Below are positions 45,834-55,464 of a stretch of DNA of 64,000 bases, in pieces. The stretch comes from 20CM-2-55-15 sp963738025 (GTDB lineage Bacteria; Acidobacteriota; Terriglobia; 20CM-2-55-15). Made by a program: the position numbers and the translations under genes. The stretch covers positions 61,321-125,320 of the forward strand of contig CAVTWA010000017.1 in the NCBI GenBank assembly GCA_963738025.1, in the 5' to 3' direction. Below the pieces are notes generated by a model, which had not been told where the DNA came from, searched no databases, and was given only the letters and a program-made list of their open reading frames with translations. Position 1 is the first letter of the stretch; every line of letters begins with the position of its first letter.

Positions 45834-46630
45834 TGGCCGCTCTCACGGCGGGCGAAGTCGTCGCTCGCATCAAAGCCAATCTCGGCATACCGTGGCGCGA
45901 CACGACTTACCGCGACACCTTCAAGTCCGGTGGGCCCGACACCCAGGTTCAAGGCATCGCGACGACCATGTTCTGCAGTTTCGACATGGTGAAGCGGGCC
46001 GCCGAAGCCGGCTTCAACATGATCATTCCGCACGAAGATACTTTCTGGAACGACCGGGACGACGTGTCGATCGTGAACGGCGATCCTCTCTACCAGACGA
46101 AGCTCGACTTCCTGACCAGACACAATATTGTGATTTTCCGCATGCACGATCACATGCACGCCCAACGGCCCGACTTCACATATGTGGGAGCCGCTCGCGC
46201 TTTAGGCCTCGAGAGCAGATACGAGACCGCACCGCAGTCCCACCGCTTCACGATTCCCGAAACCACGCTGGGTGCGCTCGCCGCCGACTTTCAGAAACGG
46301 CTCGGCGCCAGGGCGCTCCGGGTCGTCGGCGATCCCAACGCGAAAGTCAGCCGGATTCAACTCGGCGTCGGCTACGCCACACCGGCCGTCAACAGTGCCG
46401 ATATCGATGTCGTGGTGAGCGGTGAATTACAGGAGAGCGATGGCGGCTTCGACAGTCCGGAATACGTACTGGATGCTGTAGCGCTGGATATTCCGAAAGG
46501 ATGGATCATGCTGGGTCATGACATCTCGGAAGAACAAGGCATGCTCGAGATGGCCCAGTGGGTGAAATCGTTCACGCCGGAAGTTCCGGTCGAACTAATC
46601 CGGGCCGGCGAGCCCTTCTGGGCGCCCTGA
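45833..46630 (+). CDS. Nif3-like protein, second paralogue
   Basis: 265 aa without a signal peptide. It parallels the upstream protein: VQGIATTMFCSFDMVKRAAE, AGFNMIIPHEDTFWND with a standard His-Glu, MHDHMHAQRPD and the end DIDVVVSGELQESD. Here the metal ligands seem complete. Start ATG 45833 overlaps the previous stop (TGATG). One paralogue exported and one cytoplasmic is a curious pair; either a longer start was missed or they truly act in separate compartments. Confidence 0.82.
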   Translation: MAALTAGEVVARIKANLGIPWRDTTYRDTFKSGGPDTQVQGIATTMFCSFDMVKRAAEAGFNMIIPHEDTFWNDRDDVSIVNGDPLYQTKLDFLTRHNIVIFRMHDHMHAQRPDFTYVGAARALGLESRYETAPQSHRFTIPETTLGALAADFQKRLGARALRVVGDPNAKVSRIQLGVGYATPAVNSADIDVVVSGELQESDGGFDSPEYVLDAVALDIPKGWIMLGHDISEEQGMLEMAQWVKSFTPEVPVELIRAGEPFWAP

Positions 46631-46636
46631 GTACTT

Positions 46637-46810
46637 GTAGGCGCGGTATTTGACAGAGCTGTCCAAGATAGACACGGATCAGCGGTGCGAGTGTCTCGCA
46701 GTCCCCGCCTAAGTTAGGCGGGGACTGATCCACCAGTGTTAGCCAAACCAGATTTACATCGCATCCACTACATTCAAGGAACAACGCACGGTCACAGACC
46801 GCGCCCACAG
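46637..46810. repeat. R2 long copy flanked by R1 pieces
   Basis: An R1 fragment (TAGGCGCGGTATTTGA), then a full R2 copy (CAGAGCTGTCCAAGATAGAC ... GTCCCCGCCTAAGTTAGGCG ... CATCCACTACATTCAAGG), then R1 (CGGTCACAGACCGCGCC). It lies between convergent Nif3-like and DUF1552 genes. It is the best copy from which to define R2 limits, about 46652-46780. Confidence 0.8.
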
Positions 46811-46818
46811 ATCCTTCT

Positions 46819-48147
46819 TTACAGGCTCAGACGGCCGGTGCTGTGGCCGATCTGCTCCAGTTCGACATTTGCCAGATCCGCCATGGCCAGGAGCAGGTTT
46901 GCGGTAGGCTCCTTGGTTTCGACCGCGATGTGGCGATTGCCTTTCAAGCGGCCGTTGGCGCTGCCGATCATGACGGCAGGAGCGTTATTCCGGTCATGGG
47001 CATTGCCGTTACTCATGCCGCTGCCGAAATAAATGACGGCGCGATCCAGCAGCGTCCCGTCGCCATCGGCGGTGTCCTTGAGTTTACCAATGAACTCCGC
47101 CAGCTTCTGGGCGTGATAGGTCGTAATCCTCGAGTACTTCTCGATGCCTTCCGGCTTATCTCCATGATGGGACACTGGATGATGCGGCTCCGGAATTCCG
47201 ATATGAGCGTAACTGCGGCTGCTTCCTTCGTGACCGACCATGAACGTGAAGACACGAGAAATGTCGCCCTGGAAGGCAAGACGCATCAGATCGTAGGTCA
47301 CGGTCATGTGCTCGTCGAAGGTGTCGGGAATTCCAAGCGGCGCCGCCGCGCCTTCAGGAACGGCTGCGGCACGGCTCTCCATGCGATCGAGTTGCTGTTC
47401 GACGTCGCGTATATTGGAGAGGTATTGCTCGAGGATGGCGTTGTCGGCAGGCCCCAGCTTCCGGCGCATCGCCGCAGTTTCCTCGACGATCGAATCCAGC
47501 ATGCTCAGCTTCTGCTTCAGGTTTGAAATACGCTTTTTCGAAGAGCCTGTCTCGCCGAACATGCGTTCGAAGGTCACGCGCGGATTGATGGCCATCGGCA
47601 GAGGGCTGCTGTCATCGCGCCACGAGACGGTATTAAAGAAGACGCAGGGATAACCATCGCAAGCGCCGGCGGACGTGCCCATGTCTTCCGTGCCGACCTG
47701 AAGCGATCGCATCGGAGTATCTTCGGCGATCTTGTCCGCGATGAATTGATCGATGGTTTTCTTCGATCGGATGACGGTGTACTCCGCCTGCTTCGTCAGC
47801 GGGCCCGTGCCATTCAGCCAGGCGGCGCTGGCTCCCATGTGAACGCCGCCATTTTCTGGATTTCCATCCGGAGCTTTCATCTTGCTGATGGTGACCAGGT
47901 AGTCCCGAAACGGTTCGAGCGGCTTCATGATCGGTTTGAATTCGAAGTCGCTGCCGACCTTGTCCGGATGCCACAGCTGCGGATAGATGCCGTTCGGCAC
48001 GTAGACTGCGCCGAAGCGAAACGGCCGCGCTTTGGATTGAGCCGATAATGCCGGGGTCATAGCGTCGAGAAAAGGCAAAGCGACAGTTGTTCCTAGAGCG
48101 CCGCGCAGAAACGTGCGGCGGGACAGGTGCTTTCTGGTAATGATCAT
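46819..48147 (-). CDS. Tat-exported DUF1552 protein
   Basis: 442 aa with a twin-arginine signal (LSRRTFLRGALGTTVALPFL). The remainder is DUF1552: FGAVYVPNGIYPQLWHPDKV, NPENGGVHMGASAAWLNG, DQFIADKI, FMVGHEGSSRSYAHIGI, RAVIYFGSGMSNGNAHDRNN. These proteins are in the alkaline phosphatase/sulfatase-like group and nearly always accompany a DUF1592 protein, but their reaction is not known. It follows the DUF1592 gene by three bases and is last in the operon that begins with the ankyrin gene. Confidence 0.92.
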   Translation of the reverse strand: MIITRKHLSRRTFLRGALGTTVALPFLDAMTPALSAQSKARPFRFGAVYVPNGIYPQLWHPDKVGSDFEFKPIMKPLEPFRDYLVTISKMKAPDGNPENGGVHMGASAAWLNGTGPLTKQAEYTVIRSKKTIDQFIADKIAEDTPMRSLQVGTEDMGTSAGACDGYPCVFFNTVSWRDDSSPLPMAINPRVTFERMFGETGSSKKRISNLKQKLSMLDSIVEETAAMRRKLGPADNAILEQYLSNIRDVEQQLDRMESRAAAVPEGAAAPLGIPDTFDEHMTVTYDLMRLAFQGDISRVFTFMVGHEGSSRSYAHIGIPEPHHPVSHHGDKPEGIEKYSRITTYHAQKLAEFIGKLKDTADGDGTLLDRAVIYFGSGMSNGNAHDRNNAPAVMIGSANGRLKGNRHIAVETKEPTANLLLAMADLANVELEQIGHSTGRLSL

Positions 48148-48150
48148 CGG

Positions 48151-50643
48151 CTACTCCTTTGTTGCTGCAGTCTTTGCAACGGTGCTCGCAGCCGCCTCGC
48201 GACCATAGGCGGCTGCGACCGAAGAATTATCGGTCAATTTAGTACGCATCTGGAAAGGCGAACTCTGGACGATTCCCAGAATGATGGCTTGCATGGCGTA
48301 ATTATTCTTTGCGCTGTTTCTTACGATATTCCGCACGACAGGCATATCGACAGGCTCGAGCCCCCGGCCCAGAGCGTAGATCATCAATTTTTCCGCTACC
48401 GTGCCGGCAAAGACCTCGGGTCTGGCGAGCATTGCCTTGCGCAAAGCAACCGGACCGTCAACCGCAGTTCCGTCCGCAAGAACGCCTGCAGAATCGATCT
48501 TCAGTCCTTCTTTTGTGGTGTTCTGCCATTGTCCGACCGCGTTGAAATTCTCCAGTGCAAAACCGACGGGATCGATATTGCGATGGCACGAAGCACACAC
48601 CGGATTGGCGCGATGCGACTCGAGTTGTTGCCGGACGGTCGATGGCCGATCTTTGGACGCGCTTTCCTCCAGCGCCGGGACGTTGGGCGGCGGAGGCAAC
48701 GGAGGCGTATTCAGGAAATTCGAGATGACGAATTTCCCGCGAAGCACCGGCGAAGTGCGATTGGCGGCAGCCGTCAGCGACAGGAAGCTTCCCTGCCCGA
48801 GCAGGCCGCGCCGGTTGGGATCGGTCAGCGTCACGCGGCGGAATTGCGAGCCGTACACATCCGGGATCCCGTAATGGCGCGCCAGCCGTTCGTTGACGAA
48901 GGTGTAGTCCGCGTCCAGCAGATCCAGAACGCTTCGATTGTCGCGCACGATGCTCGTAAAGAAGAGCTCGGTTTCCTTGCGGAATGCCTGGCGGACATTG
49001 TCGTCAAAGTCGGGGAACATCAGAAGATCCGGAGTGACCTTGTCCAGGTTACGAAGCTGAAGCCACTGTCCGGCGAATTCGGTCATCAGACTGTCGGCAC
49101 GCTCATCGGAGATCATGCGCCGGACCTGGGCTTGCAGCACGCCCGGTTCATGCAAGCGGCCGGCGACCGCCAGATTCAACAGCTCATCGTCCGGAATGCT
49201 GCTCCAGAGGAAGAAAGACAGGCGCGAAGCGAGTTCAATATCCGTGATGCGATGCGGGGCACCGGGAGCAAGCGCCGCGGGGTCTTCTTCCGCGCGAAAG
49301 ACGAATGCCGGGCTGGCAAGAATTCGAGCCACACCGGCGCGTATACCGGTCTCGAAATCGCCGCCGTTCTTCCGCGCGGTCGCGTAAAACGCCATGGGCG
49401 CCTTGACGTCGGCCGCCGTCACCGGCCGGCGGAAGGCACGGCGTGCAACGGCAGAAAGGATGGTATTGGCGCACGGCGTTTCCTTCAGAGTCGACGCCGG
49501 TTTGCAGATGAACAGCCGTTTGCGCGCAACTGTTTCGCTGACGCCCGTAACGTTATAGGGCCCCTGAATGTTTCCGGTGCGCAGTCTGGGAATTCCCGAA
49601 GGGTTGTGCGCTTCGAGGCTGTCCCGCAGGACGGGCTGCCAGACGTTCTGTTCCTCGGTGGGACGCTCGATGAAAGTAAATCCGACCTCATGAGGGCCGG
49701 CAGTCACTGCGATATGCGGCGAAGTCATCCGTTTATCGATCTCTTCGCGCGAAATCGTGATGTTTTTCGAGCTCGACTCGTGGTCCTCCTTGCCACCGAT
49801 CGGCGCCGCGAAGACCTGCTCTCCATCGACCGTGACCACAAATTGATGAGGCGTGTCCTGGCCTTCTACTCCGACGTAACCTTCAGCGACGGTGCGCAGC
49901 AGCCGGCCGTAAAAAACATATTCACCGTCTGCCGGGAAGTCATACTGGAACACTCCGCCGCCACGGGTACCGAGCGGTAATCCTTCCATGTGCTGGTTCT
50001 GCGTCACGGTTGTGCTGATCGAAAATGACGCAGTTCCCGTTTCGCTTTCGGCGTCTCCGACGGCAAGTTCGCTGATTTGCAATGCTGCCGTGAGATAGCG
50101 CTCGAGCAGCAGAGGCGAAGTGGTCAGCGCAGTCGCAATATTGTCGAAGCCAAAGTCGCCGCCATCGCTCGGCAAATATTCGGCCGCGTTGATTTTGATG
50201 CCGAGAAGATCGCGAATCGCGTTGGCATATTCGGTGCGATTCAGGCGGTGCAGAACATAACGGCCGGGAGTGCCGTTTCGCGCCGCAGCGCTATCGAGGC
50301 TGGTCATCAGCGAGGAACGAAAGGCGTTCAGTTCCGCCGTTCCGGGGGTTGGCGAATTTCGTGGAGGCATGGCGCCGACACCGAGTTTTTTAACGACTTT
50401 TTCCCAGACGCCGGCATCGGCTCCGGGATCTTTCAAATTCGCTTTGTCCAGGGCGAGCGGCGCCCCTGCGGGGATCTTCGCTTTCTCGTTATGGCAGGTG
50501 ATGCAGTATTTGTTCAGCATCTCCTGATAGGCAGCCGGCTCTGGTGCAGGGCTGGGCGGAGCAGTTTGAGCGGATCTGGCTTCTGAAGACCAGCCGGCCG
50601 TGCACAGGGTCAGAGCGAGGACTGCGAAAAGGACCTTCTTCAT
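48151..50643 (-). CDS. Multidomain DUF1592 cytochrome-like protein
   Basis: 830 aa, exported (MKKVLFAVLALTLCTAGWSS). The haem c motif CITCH is at residues 47-51, so the first domain is a cytochrome c-like PSD1 type. Then come the usual planctomycete-acidobacterial domains in order: DUF1587 (HRLNRTEYANAIRDLLGI), DUF1595, DUF1592 (LASRLSFFLWSSIPDDELL), DUF1588 (YGSQFRRVTLTDPNRRGLLG; CASCHRNIDPVGFALENFNA, a second CxxCH) and DUF1585. An oxidoreductase or polysaccharide-linked role is suspected. Ribosome binding site AGGAGC; ATG 50643 overlaps the ankyrin gene's stop. Confidence 0.93.
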   Translation of the reverse strand: MKKVLFAVLALTLCTAGWSSEARSAQTAPPSPAPEPAAYQEMLNKYCITCHNEKAKIPAGAPLALDKANLKDPGADAGVWEKVVKKLGVGAMPPRNSPTPGTAELNAFRSSLMTSLDSAAARNGTPGRYVLHRLNRTEYANAIRDLLGIKINAAEYLPSDGGDFGFDNIATALTTSPLLLERYLTAALQISELAVGDAESETGTASFSISTTVTQNQHMEGLPLGTRGGGVFQYDFPADGEYVFYGRLLRTVAEGYVGVEGQDTPHQFVVTVDGEQVFAAPIGGKEDHESSSKNITISREEIDKRMTSPHIAVTAGPHEVGFTFIERPTEEQNVWQPVLRDSLEAHNPSGIPRLRTGNIQGPYNVTGVSETVARKRLFICKPASTLKETPCANTILSAVARRAFRRPVTAADVKAPMAFYATARKNGGDFETGIRAGVARILASPAFVFRAEEDPAALAPGAPHRITDIELASRLSFFLWSSIPDDELLNLAVAGRLHEPGVLQAQVRRMISDERADSLMTEFAGQWLQLRNLDKVTPDLLMFPDFDDNVRQAFRKETELFFTSIVRDNRSVLDLLDADYTFVNERLARHYGIPDVYGSQFRRVTLTDPNRRGLLGQGSFLSLTAAANRTSPVLRGKFVISNFLNTPPLPPPPNVPALEESASKDRPSTVRQQLESHRANPVCASCHRNIDPVGFALENFNAVGQWQNTTKEGLKIDSAGVLADGTAVDGPVALRKAMLARPEVFAGTVAEKLMIYALGRGLEPVDMPVVRNIVRNSAKNNYAMQAIILGIVQSSPFQMRTKLTDNSSVAAAYGREAAASTVAKTAATKE

Positions 50644-52338
50644 TGCTCCTCTCCAGCCACGATGGGGGCAGCGGCCTCAGGTGCAGCAGGCGATGCCGGA
50701 GGTGCCGGAGGTGCTGGCGGCAGTCCCATCAGTTCGCGCAGAAGTTTCGCGACTTCCTGCGGCGAAGTAGCGCCCCGGCCGCCACGGCCGCGGGCACCTC
50801 CGCCGGCAGGCGGCGCGCCACGTTGCCCGGCCGCTTCTTTGCCGGCAGGCTTTTTCCCTTCGGCCACATCGAGCGCGGTAAGGCCGTCCTTGTTCGTTGC
50901 GTCGAATTTCACATGGGCATCGGCCAGAGCGCGGATCATCGCGAGATTCCCGGTCTGCGCGGCCATGTGCAGCAGGGTGGAACCATCCGGCGCTTTCGCG
51001 TTGGGATTGGCTCCAGCCTTGAGCAGCAAGGCAAAAGCCTCTTCCGGTTTGCGGCTTCCCGGCTCGCGGTATGGAACCGTTCCGGAACGGATGTATCCCG
51101 GGCCGCCCGTCATCTGGGGTCCGCGGCCACCGGTCATCGTCACCATCGATGCTGTTCGTCCCGCGTTAGGATTGCCGCGGCCGCGGCCTCCGCGTCGCCG
51201 GATCTGCCGGTGGTTCGGAGGGCGGAGGGGCGGCCGGCAGAACCGGGATCCGATCGAGATCGATGCCGTGGGCGATCATGACCTTGAGAGTTTCGACATC
51301 GGATTCGACAGCCGCCCGGAAGAATGCCGAGTTGTCGAAGCGATCGCTGTTGGGCATTGATGTCGAATGGAATTGGCCCGAGAACTGCTTGAATGGATCG
51401 GCGCCACGATCCAGCAGCAACTTCACGAGATCCAGCGCGGTCAGCTGGTTGGGATGACTCGGCCGCAACCGCGAACCGTCAAAGGCAAACTGGTCCGTCG
51501 TGGAATCGCGCATTTCAACAGCGGTGTAGAGGGATCCATCGTTAACGTCGGCGCCGAGATCCCAGAGGACCTTCGCCACATCAAAACGATCGTTGTAAAT
51601 GGCGATCATCGCCGCAGAAGCGCCATCGCCGTTCTTCAGATTCAGGTCCGCTCGTCCCTGCGCCAGGCGACGAACGACATCCTCGTAACCGTTTCGCGCC
51701 GCCCACATCAAAGCGGTAAAGCCACCGGTGGGGTGGTCGGCATTCTTGCGTTCGGCAATCGAATTGACATGCGCCTGTAGATTCGAATTCGCGCCGGCTT
51801 TGAGCAAGGCGTCCACAACGTCCAGATGACCTTCTGCGGATGCCCACATCAGCGCGGTCTCATGTTGAAACGCATCGGTCGCGTTCACATCGACGCCATG
51901 GTCCAGGAGCAGACGCACGGCGGGGACGCTTCCGGAACGCGATGCAGCCATCAGGGTGGTTTCGCCTTCGGTGTGCGTCCGCTTGGGATCGGCGCCCGCC
52001 TTCAGAAGCAGTTCCAGCATGTCGGCGTTACCGGTCCGGCTCGCTTCAAGAAGAGGCGTAACACCATAATTGTTCGCGATGTCCGGTTTGGCTCCCGCGG
52101 CCAGAAGAGCTCGAACGATGTCGACGTCGGATTTGTGGACAGCCCAAAGCAGTGGTGTCGACGCGTCGCCCGAAGCCGTGTTCACGTCCGCGTGCTCGCT
52201 GATAAGTCTGCGGACGGCCGGGAGATCGCCCGATTTCACAGCCTTCGTGACTGAACTGTCCCCGGCGCCGTGAATGACGCCGGCCAGCAAAACGACGACC
52301 GATACAAGGACCAGAAGCAACCGGGTAACCCGAACCAT
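50640..52338 (-). pseudogene. Exported ankyrin-repeat protein, split by a frameshift
   Basis: Signal peptide (LLLVLVSVVVLLAGVIHGAG), then about eight ankyrin repeats (AVRRLISEHADVNTASGDAS ... TPLLWAVHKSDVDIVRALLA). The frame stops at 51166 within an Arg/Gly/Pro-rich linker. Another frame takes over (GRGNPNAGRTASMVTMTGG), with further repeats (AFALLLKAGANPNAKAPDGS, TLLHMAAQTGNLAMIRALAD), and ends with a TGA overlapping the DUF1592 start (ATGA). That coupling shows the second part is the true end. One base too many in the GC-rich stretch near 51180 explains it. ATG 52338 follows AGGGGA; ATG 52359 is less likely. Confidence 0.8.
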
Positions 52339-52359
52339 GGAATCCCCTTCCCTGTGCAT

Positions 52360-52695
52360 GCGGCCGGCAATAAAACGGCCGGCTCAACGTTTCGCAACTG
52401 GTGGTGTAACTGAGGACATCATAGTCCGGGAACGCACATAGACCTAACGGAAAATTCGAGTGTAAGGCCTTTGTCTTCCGGTCGTTGGAGGATGTACACC
52501 GGCGCACAGCGGCGCAGGCCCGGAAGGCCGTAAGAACGTAGCCACGGCCGTCAGGCGTGGTCTTGCTACGTCGGAACACGAGCCCCGTAGGGCGGAAGAT
52601 TCGTCTCACTAGTCTTTCGGCCCTACGGGCCTCGAACGTTCCCTAATTTGGTCCCCGGCCTGACGGGCGGGGCTTTATTCTACGCGCCTCCGGCG
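52360..52695. repeat. Palindromic intergenic elements
   Basis: Several short palindromes: GCCCGGAAGGCC near 52517, CCACGGCCGTCAGGCGTGG near 52537 (as at 36704), CCCCGTAGGGCGGAAGATTC ... TCTTTCGGCCCTACGGGC (52584-52629) and CCCCGGCCTGACGGGCGGGG near 52655. No gene was recognised. The region lies behind the DUF1992 gene and before the ankyrin promoter. Confidence 0.6.
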
Positions 52696-53037
52696 CTAAT
52701 ACACCTGGCGCAGGTCCGAGCCAATTGAGCAGCGGCGGCGGAGAGAATTGAGATGCAGTGTTAAGAGGTTAATGTCGCGGCGCAACTCACGGCGGGCCTC
52801 CGGATCGATCGCCGCGTCGAGCAATTGACGGAGATTAAAGATATCCTTCCTCAACTCCATTTCAATCGGCAGACAATTCGAATTTTTCAAGATCTTGTAG
52901 GTCAGGCGAAGATCTTCGGGAATCGCGCTGTCATCATCCAGCTTCAGGGGTTTTCCTTTTCCAGGAAGGTTATCGAACAGGCCCTCCCGCTGCGCTTCCT
53001 CGATCCGGTCCTCCGCCAGTCGGTGCAGGAAATCCAT
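52696..53037 (-). CDS. DUF1992 protein (DnaJ-subfamily C28-type)
   Basis: 113 aa. DUF1992 covers almost all of it: FLHRLAEDRIEEAQREGLFD, NLPGKGKPLKLDDD, IPEDLRLTYKILKN. The family is named after a human J-domain relative, DNAJC28; the J domain is not part of it and function is unknown. The longer frame to 53184 lacks family similarity, so ATG 53037 is chosen. It is divergent from the PspC gene. Confidence 0.87.
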   Translation of the reverse strand: MDFLHRLAEDRIEEAQREGLFDNLPGKGKPLKLDDDSAIPEDLRLTYKILKNSNCLPIEMELRKDIFNLRQLLDAAIDPEARRELRRDINLLTLHLNSLRRRCSIGSDLRQVY

Positions 53038-53100
53038 GCACCAATTATAACGTGGAACTTTTTGCCCATTCGCTTCGTTTCTCAAGTCAGGAGGACGGCA

Positions 53101-53454
53101 ATGTACTGCTGCAACTGTGGAAGGAAACTGGAGGACCAGGCTCGTTTCTGCTCGGAGTGCGGCACGCCCAGACCGGCGGCGCAACCGCCCAAGGCCGGAA
53201 CTACTTACGAGCGGCCTCCATTGAGTCGCATCCGAAACGGAAAAATCGCAGGCGTCTGCGGTGGTGTCGCACGCTATTTTGATGTGGACATGACTCTAGT
53301 CCGCGTCCTCTGGCTGTTCGCAGCGATCTTTCCCCCTATCCCCGGCATTATTGCCTACATCGTCTGCTGGATCGTGATGCCCCAGGATCCCCCGCCCGCT
53401 CCAGCGTCTTCGAACAGCACAAACATCACGGCTGCCGTGACTCACCATCCCTAA
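53101..53454 (+). CDS. Zinc-ribbon PspC-domain protein
   Basis: 117 aa. The N-terminus is a zinc ribbon (CCNCGRKLEDQARFCSECG). PspC follows: PLSRIRNGKIAGVCGGVARY, FDVDMTLVRVLWLFAAIFPP with two hydrophobic stretches (IPGIIAYIVCWIVMP). PspC proteins sit in the inner membrane and respond to envelope stress; here no pspA or sigma-54 system is near. The ribosome binding site AGGAGG lies 8 bases before ATG 53101. Confidence 0.9.
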   Translation: MYCCNCGRKLEDQARFCSECGTPRPAAQPPKAGTTYERPPLSRIRNGKIAGVCGGVARYFDVDMTLVRVLWLFAAIFPPIPGIIAYIVCWIVMPQDPPPAPASSNSTNITAAVTHHP

Positions 53455-53635
53455 CGTCCGCGTTGAACCGGCTCGCGATCGTCTTTGTCGCGGACGTTCG
53501 CGATTATGCCCACGGAGAGGATTCGATGAAGCCCAGTTTTACATGCAGATAGCGCCAAAGACTTTGCCATGCACCGTGCTTCAGGCAGCGCGGTGTTATA
53601 TTCTCGAATCAACGGACGCTGCAGGGAGAAAACAC

Positions 53636-54193
53636 ATGCGGACGGAGACCCGAAAATTGTTTACCGTCGACGACTACTACAAGATGGCCGAAGCAGGGGT
53701 CCTTCGCGAACCGCACCGAACGGAACTCATCAACGGCGAGATCATCGAAATGACGCCGATGGGCTCCCGGCATGCGGTAGTCAGTCGCGTCAACGAAGTA
53801 TTCATTTCACTATTCAAAGGGAAAGCTCTTCTGCGGCCGCAGCTTCCGCTCCGGCTCAATGACTTCAATGAACCCGAGCCCGACATCGTTTTGCTCAGAC
53901 AGCAAAAGGATTCCTATTCGGCTGCGCATCCAGGACCATCCGACGTTTTTCTGGTCATGGAAATATCGGATTCGTCCTTACGTTACGATCGCGACGTGAA
54001 ACTGCCGGTCTATGCGGAAGCCTGTCTTCCAGAAGTCTGGATTTTGGATCTGGCCGCAGATGCGTTGCTCGTCTACCGGAACGTCATTCGCAGAACCTAC
54101 AGGACGCACTTGCGGTTCGGTCGTGGCGAATCGGTGTCGTGTTTCAGATTCCAGCAGATCCCCATCGAGATCGACGAACTTCTCGGCCGGTAA
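53636..54193 (+). CDS. Uma2-family (DUF820) PD-(D/E)XK nuclease-like protein
   Basis: 185 aa with the restriction-endonuclease-like fold of the Uma2 family: LFTVDDYYKMAEAGVL, RTELINGEIIEMTPMGSRHA, EPEPDIVLLR (the Asp of the active site), VFLVMEISDSSLRYDRDVK (Glu-x-Ser and Lys) and LPEVWILDL. Function of these widespread proteins is uncertain; some are linked to transposons. The ribosome binding site GGGAGAA precedes ATG 53636. A palindromic repeat begins five bases after the stop. Confidence 0.88.
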   Translation: MRTETRKLFTVDDYYKMAEAGVLREPHRTELINGEIIEMTPMGSRHAVVSRVNEVFISLFKGKALLRPQLPLRLNDFNEPEPDIVLLRQQKDSYSAAHPGPSDVFLVMEISDSSLRYDRDVKLPVYAEACLPEVWILDLAADALLVYRNVIRRTYRTHLRFGRGESVSCFRFQQIPIEIDELLGR

Positions 54194-54197
54194 GCAG

Positions 54198-54264
54198 GAT
54201 AAGCCACGGATTGAACGGATTTAACGGATTGAATCCGTTAAATCCGTTCAATCCGTGGCTTATC
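54198..54264. repeat. Palindromic repeat R3, short copy
   Basis: 67 bases with the R3 outer arms (GATAAGCCACGGATTGAACG and complement) joined directly without the inner GCGCATTAAA stem. On the minus strand its arm encodes the last eight residues and stop of acetate kinase. Confidence 0.9.
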
Positions 54265-55464
54265 TGCGAGTCTCCAGCATTCGCAGGCGATCGCCCATTC
54301 TTCCTGGGCTCGTATCATGAGGACGCGAACCGCCGAATCCGCGGAAGCAAGATCCGCATCGGCAGAAGCGTGTAGATTCGCGACAGTGTCGAGCCTCAGG
54401 CCAAGAAACGCAAAGGGCCGGCAGGCGGCCTGACGCACTTCGGCGGAGTTTTCTCCGACTCCTGCTGTGAACACCAGCGCATCGATTCCGCCCAGCACAG
54501 CCATCATCGCGCCGATCCCCGCCTGCAGCCGGTGTATATAAATGTCGAATGCCAGCTGAGCTCGCGAATGGCCTCTTTGAATGAGAGCCAGAATCTCGCG
54601 CATATCTTCCGATACTCCCGATATCCCCAGCAGTCCCGACCGATAATTCAGCACATCATCGATCTCGGCCGGTTGCAGCTGACCCTGACGCAACAGGTAA
54701 GTGATGATTCCCGGATCCACGGAGCCGGACCGTGTACCCATCATCAAACCTTCGAGAGGGGTAAAGCCCATCGTCGTATCTATGCTGTGGCCGTCTTGAA
54801 TGGCCGCAAGCGAGCAGCCGTTGCCCAGATGGCAGGTTACTAATCGAAGCGTGTTCAAGTCCCTTTGCAACATTTCTGCGGCACGCCCGGCGCAATACTG
54901 ATGATTGATGCCGTGGAAACCATAGCGCCGGATATCTTGCGTGAACCACTCATAAGGACCAGGATAGGTTGCCGCCGACAGCGGCATCCGGCGATGGAAA
55001 CCGGTGTCGAACACGGCCACTTGCGGGACATTGACTAACAGGCTTTCCATTGCCTCGACGCCTTCGAGTTCGGCGCGATTATGCAGCGGAGCAAATGCCG
55101 CAACACTGGCGATTCCGTCCTTCACGGCGGGCGTAATCTGAACAGGTTCTTCATAGCGCAGTCCGCCATGAACGATGCGATGTCCAACCATATCGATCTC
55201 GCCGGGAGCATTGACGGTGCGGTCGTCGCCTTGCCACATCATCCGCACCACATCCTGCACCGCTTCGATATGCGACGAAACCTTGCGTTGAGTCCGTTCG
55301 GGCTTTTGGGAAGGATGTTTGATCTCGATGCCGGCAACGTCGCCGTGCCATTCGATCTTCGCCTGCCACAGACAGGGCAGGGGATCTTTTGGCAGAGTTT
55401 CGCCGAGCTCAAAAAGAGAAATTTTGTGGCTGCTGGATCCGGCATTCAGCACCAGAATTTTCAT
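54238..55464 (-). CDS. ackA: Acetate kinase
   Basis: Interconverts acetyl phosphate + ADP and acetate + ATP. 408 aa with the family motifs: VLNAGSSSHKISLFELG (phosphate loop), VGHRIVHGGLRY, VFDTGFHR, RRYGFHGINHQYCAGRA, CHLGNGCSLAAIQDG, GTRSGSVDPGI and FTAGVGENS. No phosphotransacetylase gene is adjacent; with zwf next door it could serve a phosphoketolase route, but that gene is not seen. The last eight residues (DKPRIERI) and the stop come from repeat R3, as in PilT. Confidence 0.95.
   Translation of the reverse strand: MKILVLNAGSSSHKISLFELGETLPKDPLPCLWQAKIEWHGDVAGIEIKHPSQKPERTQRKVSSHIEAVQDVVRMMWQGDDRTVNAPGEIDMVGHRIVHGGLRYEEPVQITPAVKDGIASVAAFAPLHNRAELEGVEAMESLLVNVPQVAVFDTGFHRRMPLSAATYPGPYEWFTQDIRRYGFHGINHQYCAGRAAEMLQRDLNTLRLVTCHLGNGCSLAAIQDGHSIDTTMGFTPLEGLMMGTRSGSVDPGIITYLLRQGQLQPAEIDDVLNYRSGLLGISGVSEDMREILALIQRGHSRAQLAFDIYIHRLQAGIGAMMAVLGGIDALVFTAGVGENSAEVRQAACRPFAFLGLRLDTVANLHASADADLASADSAVRVLMIRAQEEWAIACECWRLADKPRIERI

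Noticed and set aside
48127..49980. 617-codon open frame on the plus strand
   Set aside because: It is antisense to the DUF1592 gene, has no domain, and its length follows from the high GC third positions of the real gene.
34874..54264. Three R3 copies considered as a CRISPR-like or attachment-site set
   Set aside because: They are single, kilobases apart, fully palindromic and without spacers, so not CRISPR; no integrase is associated.
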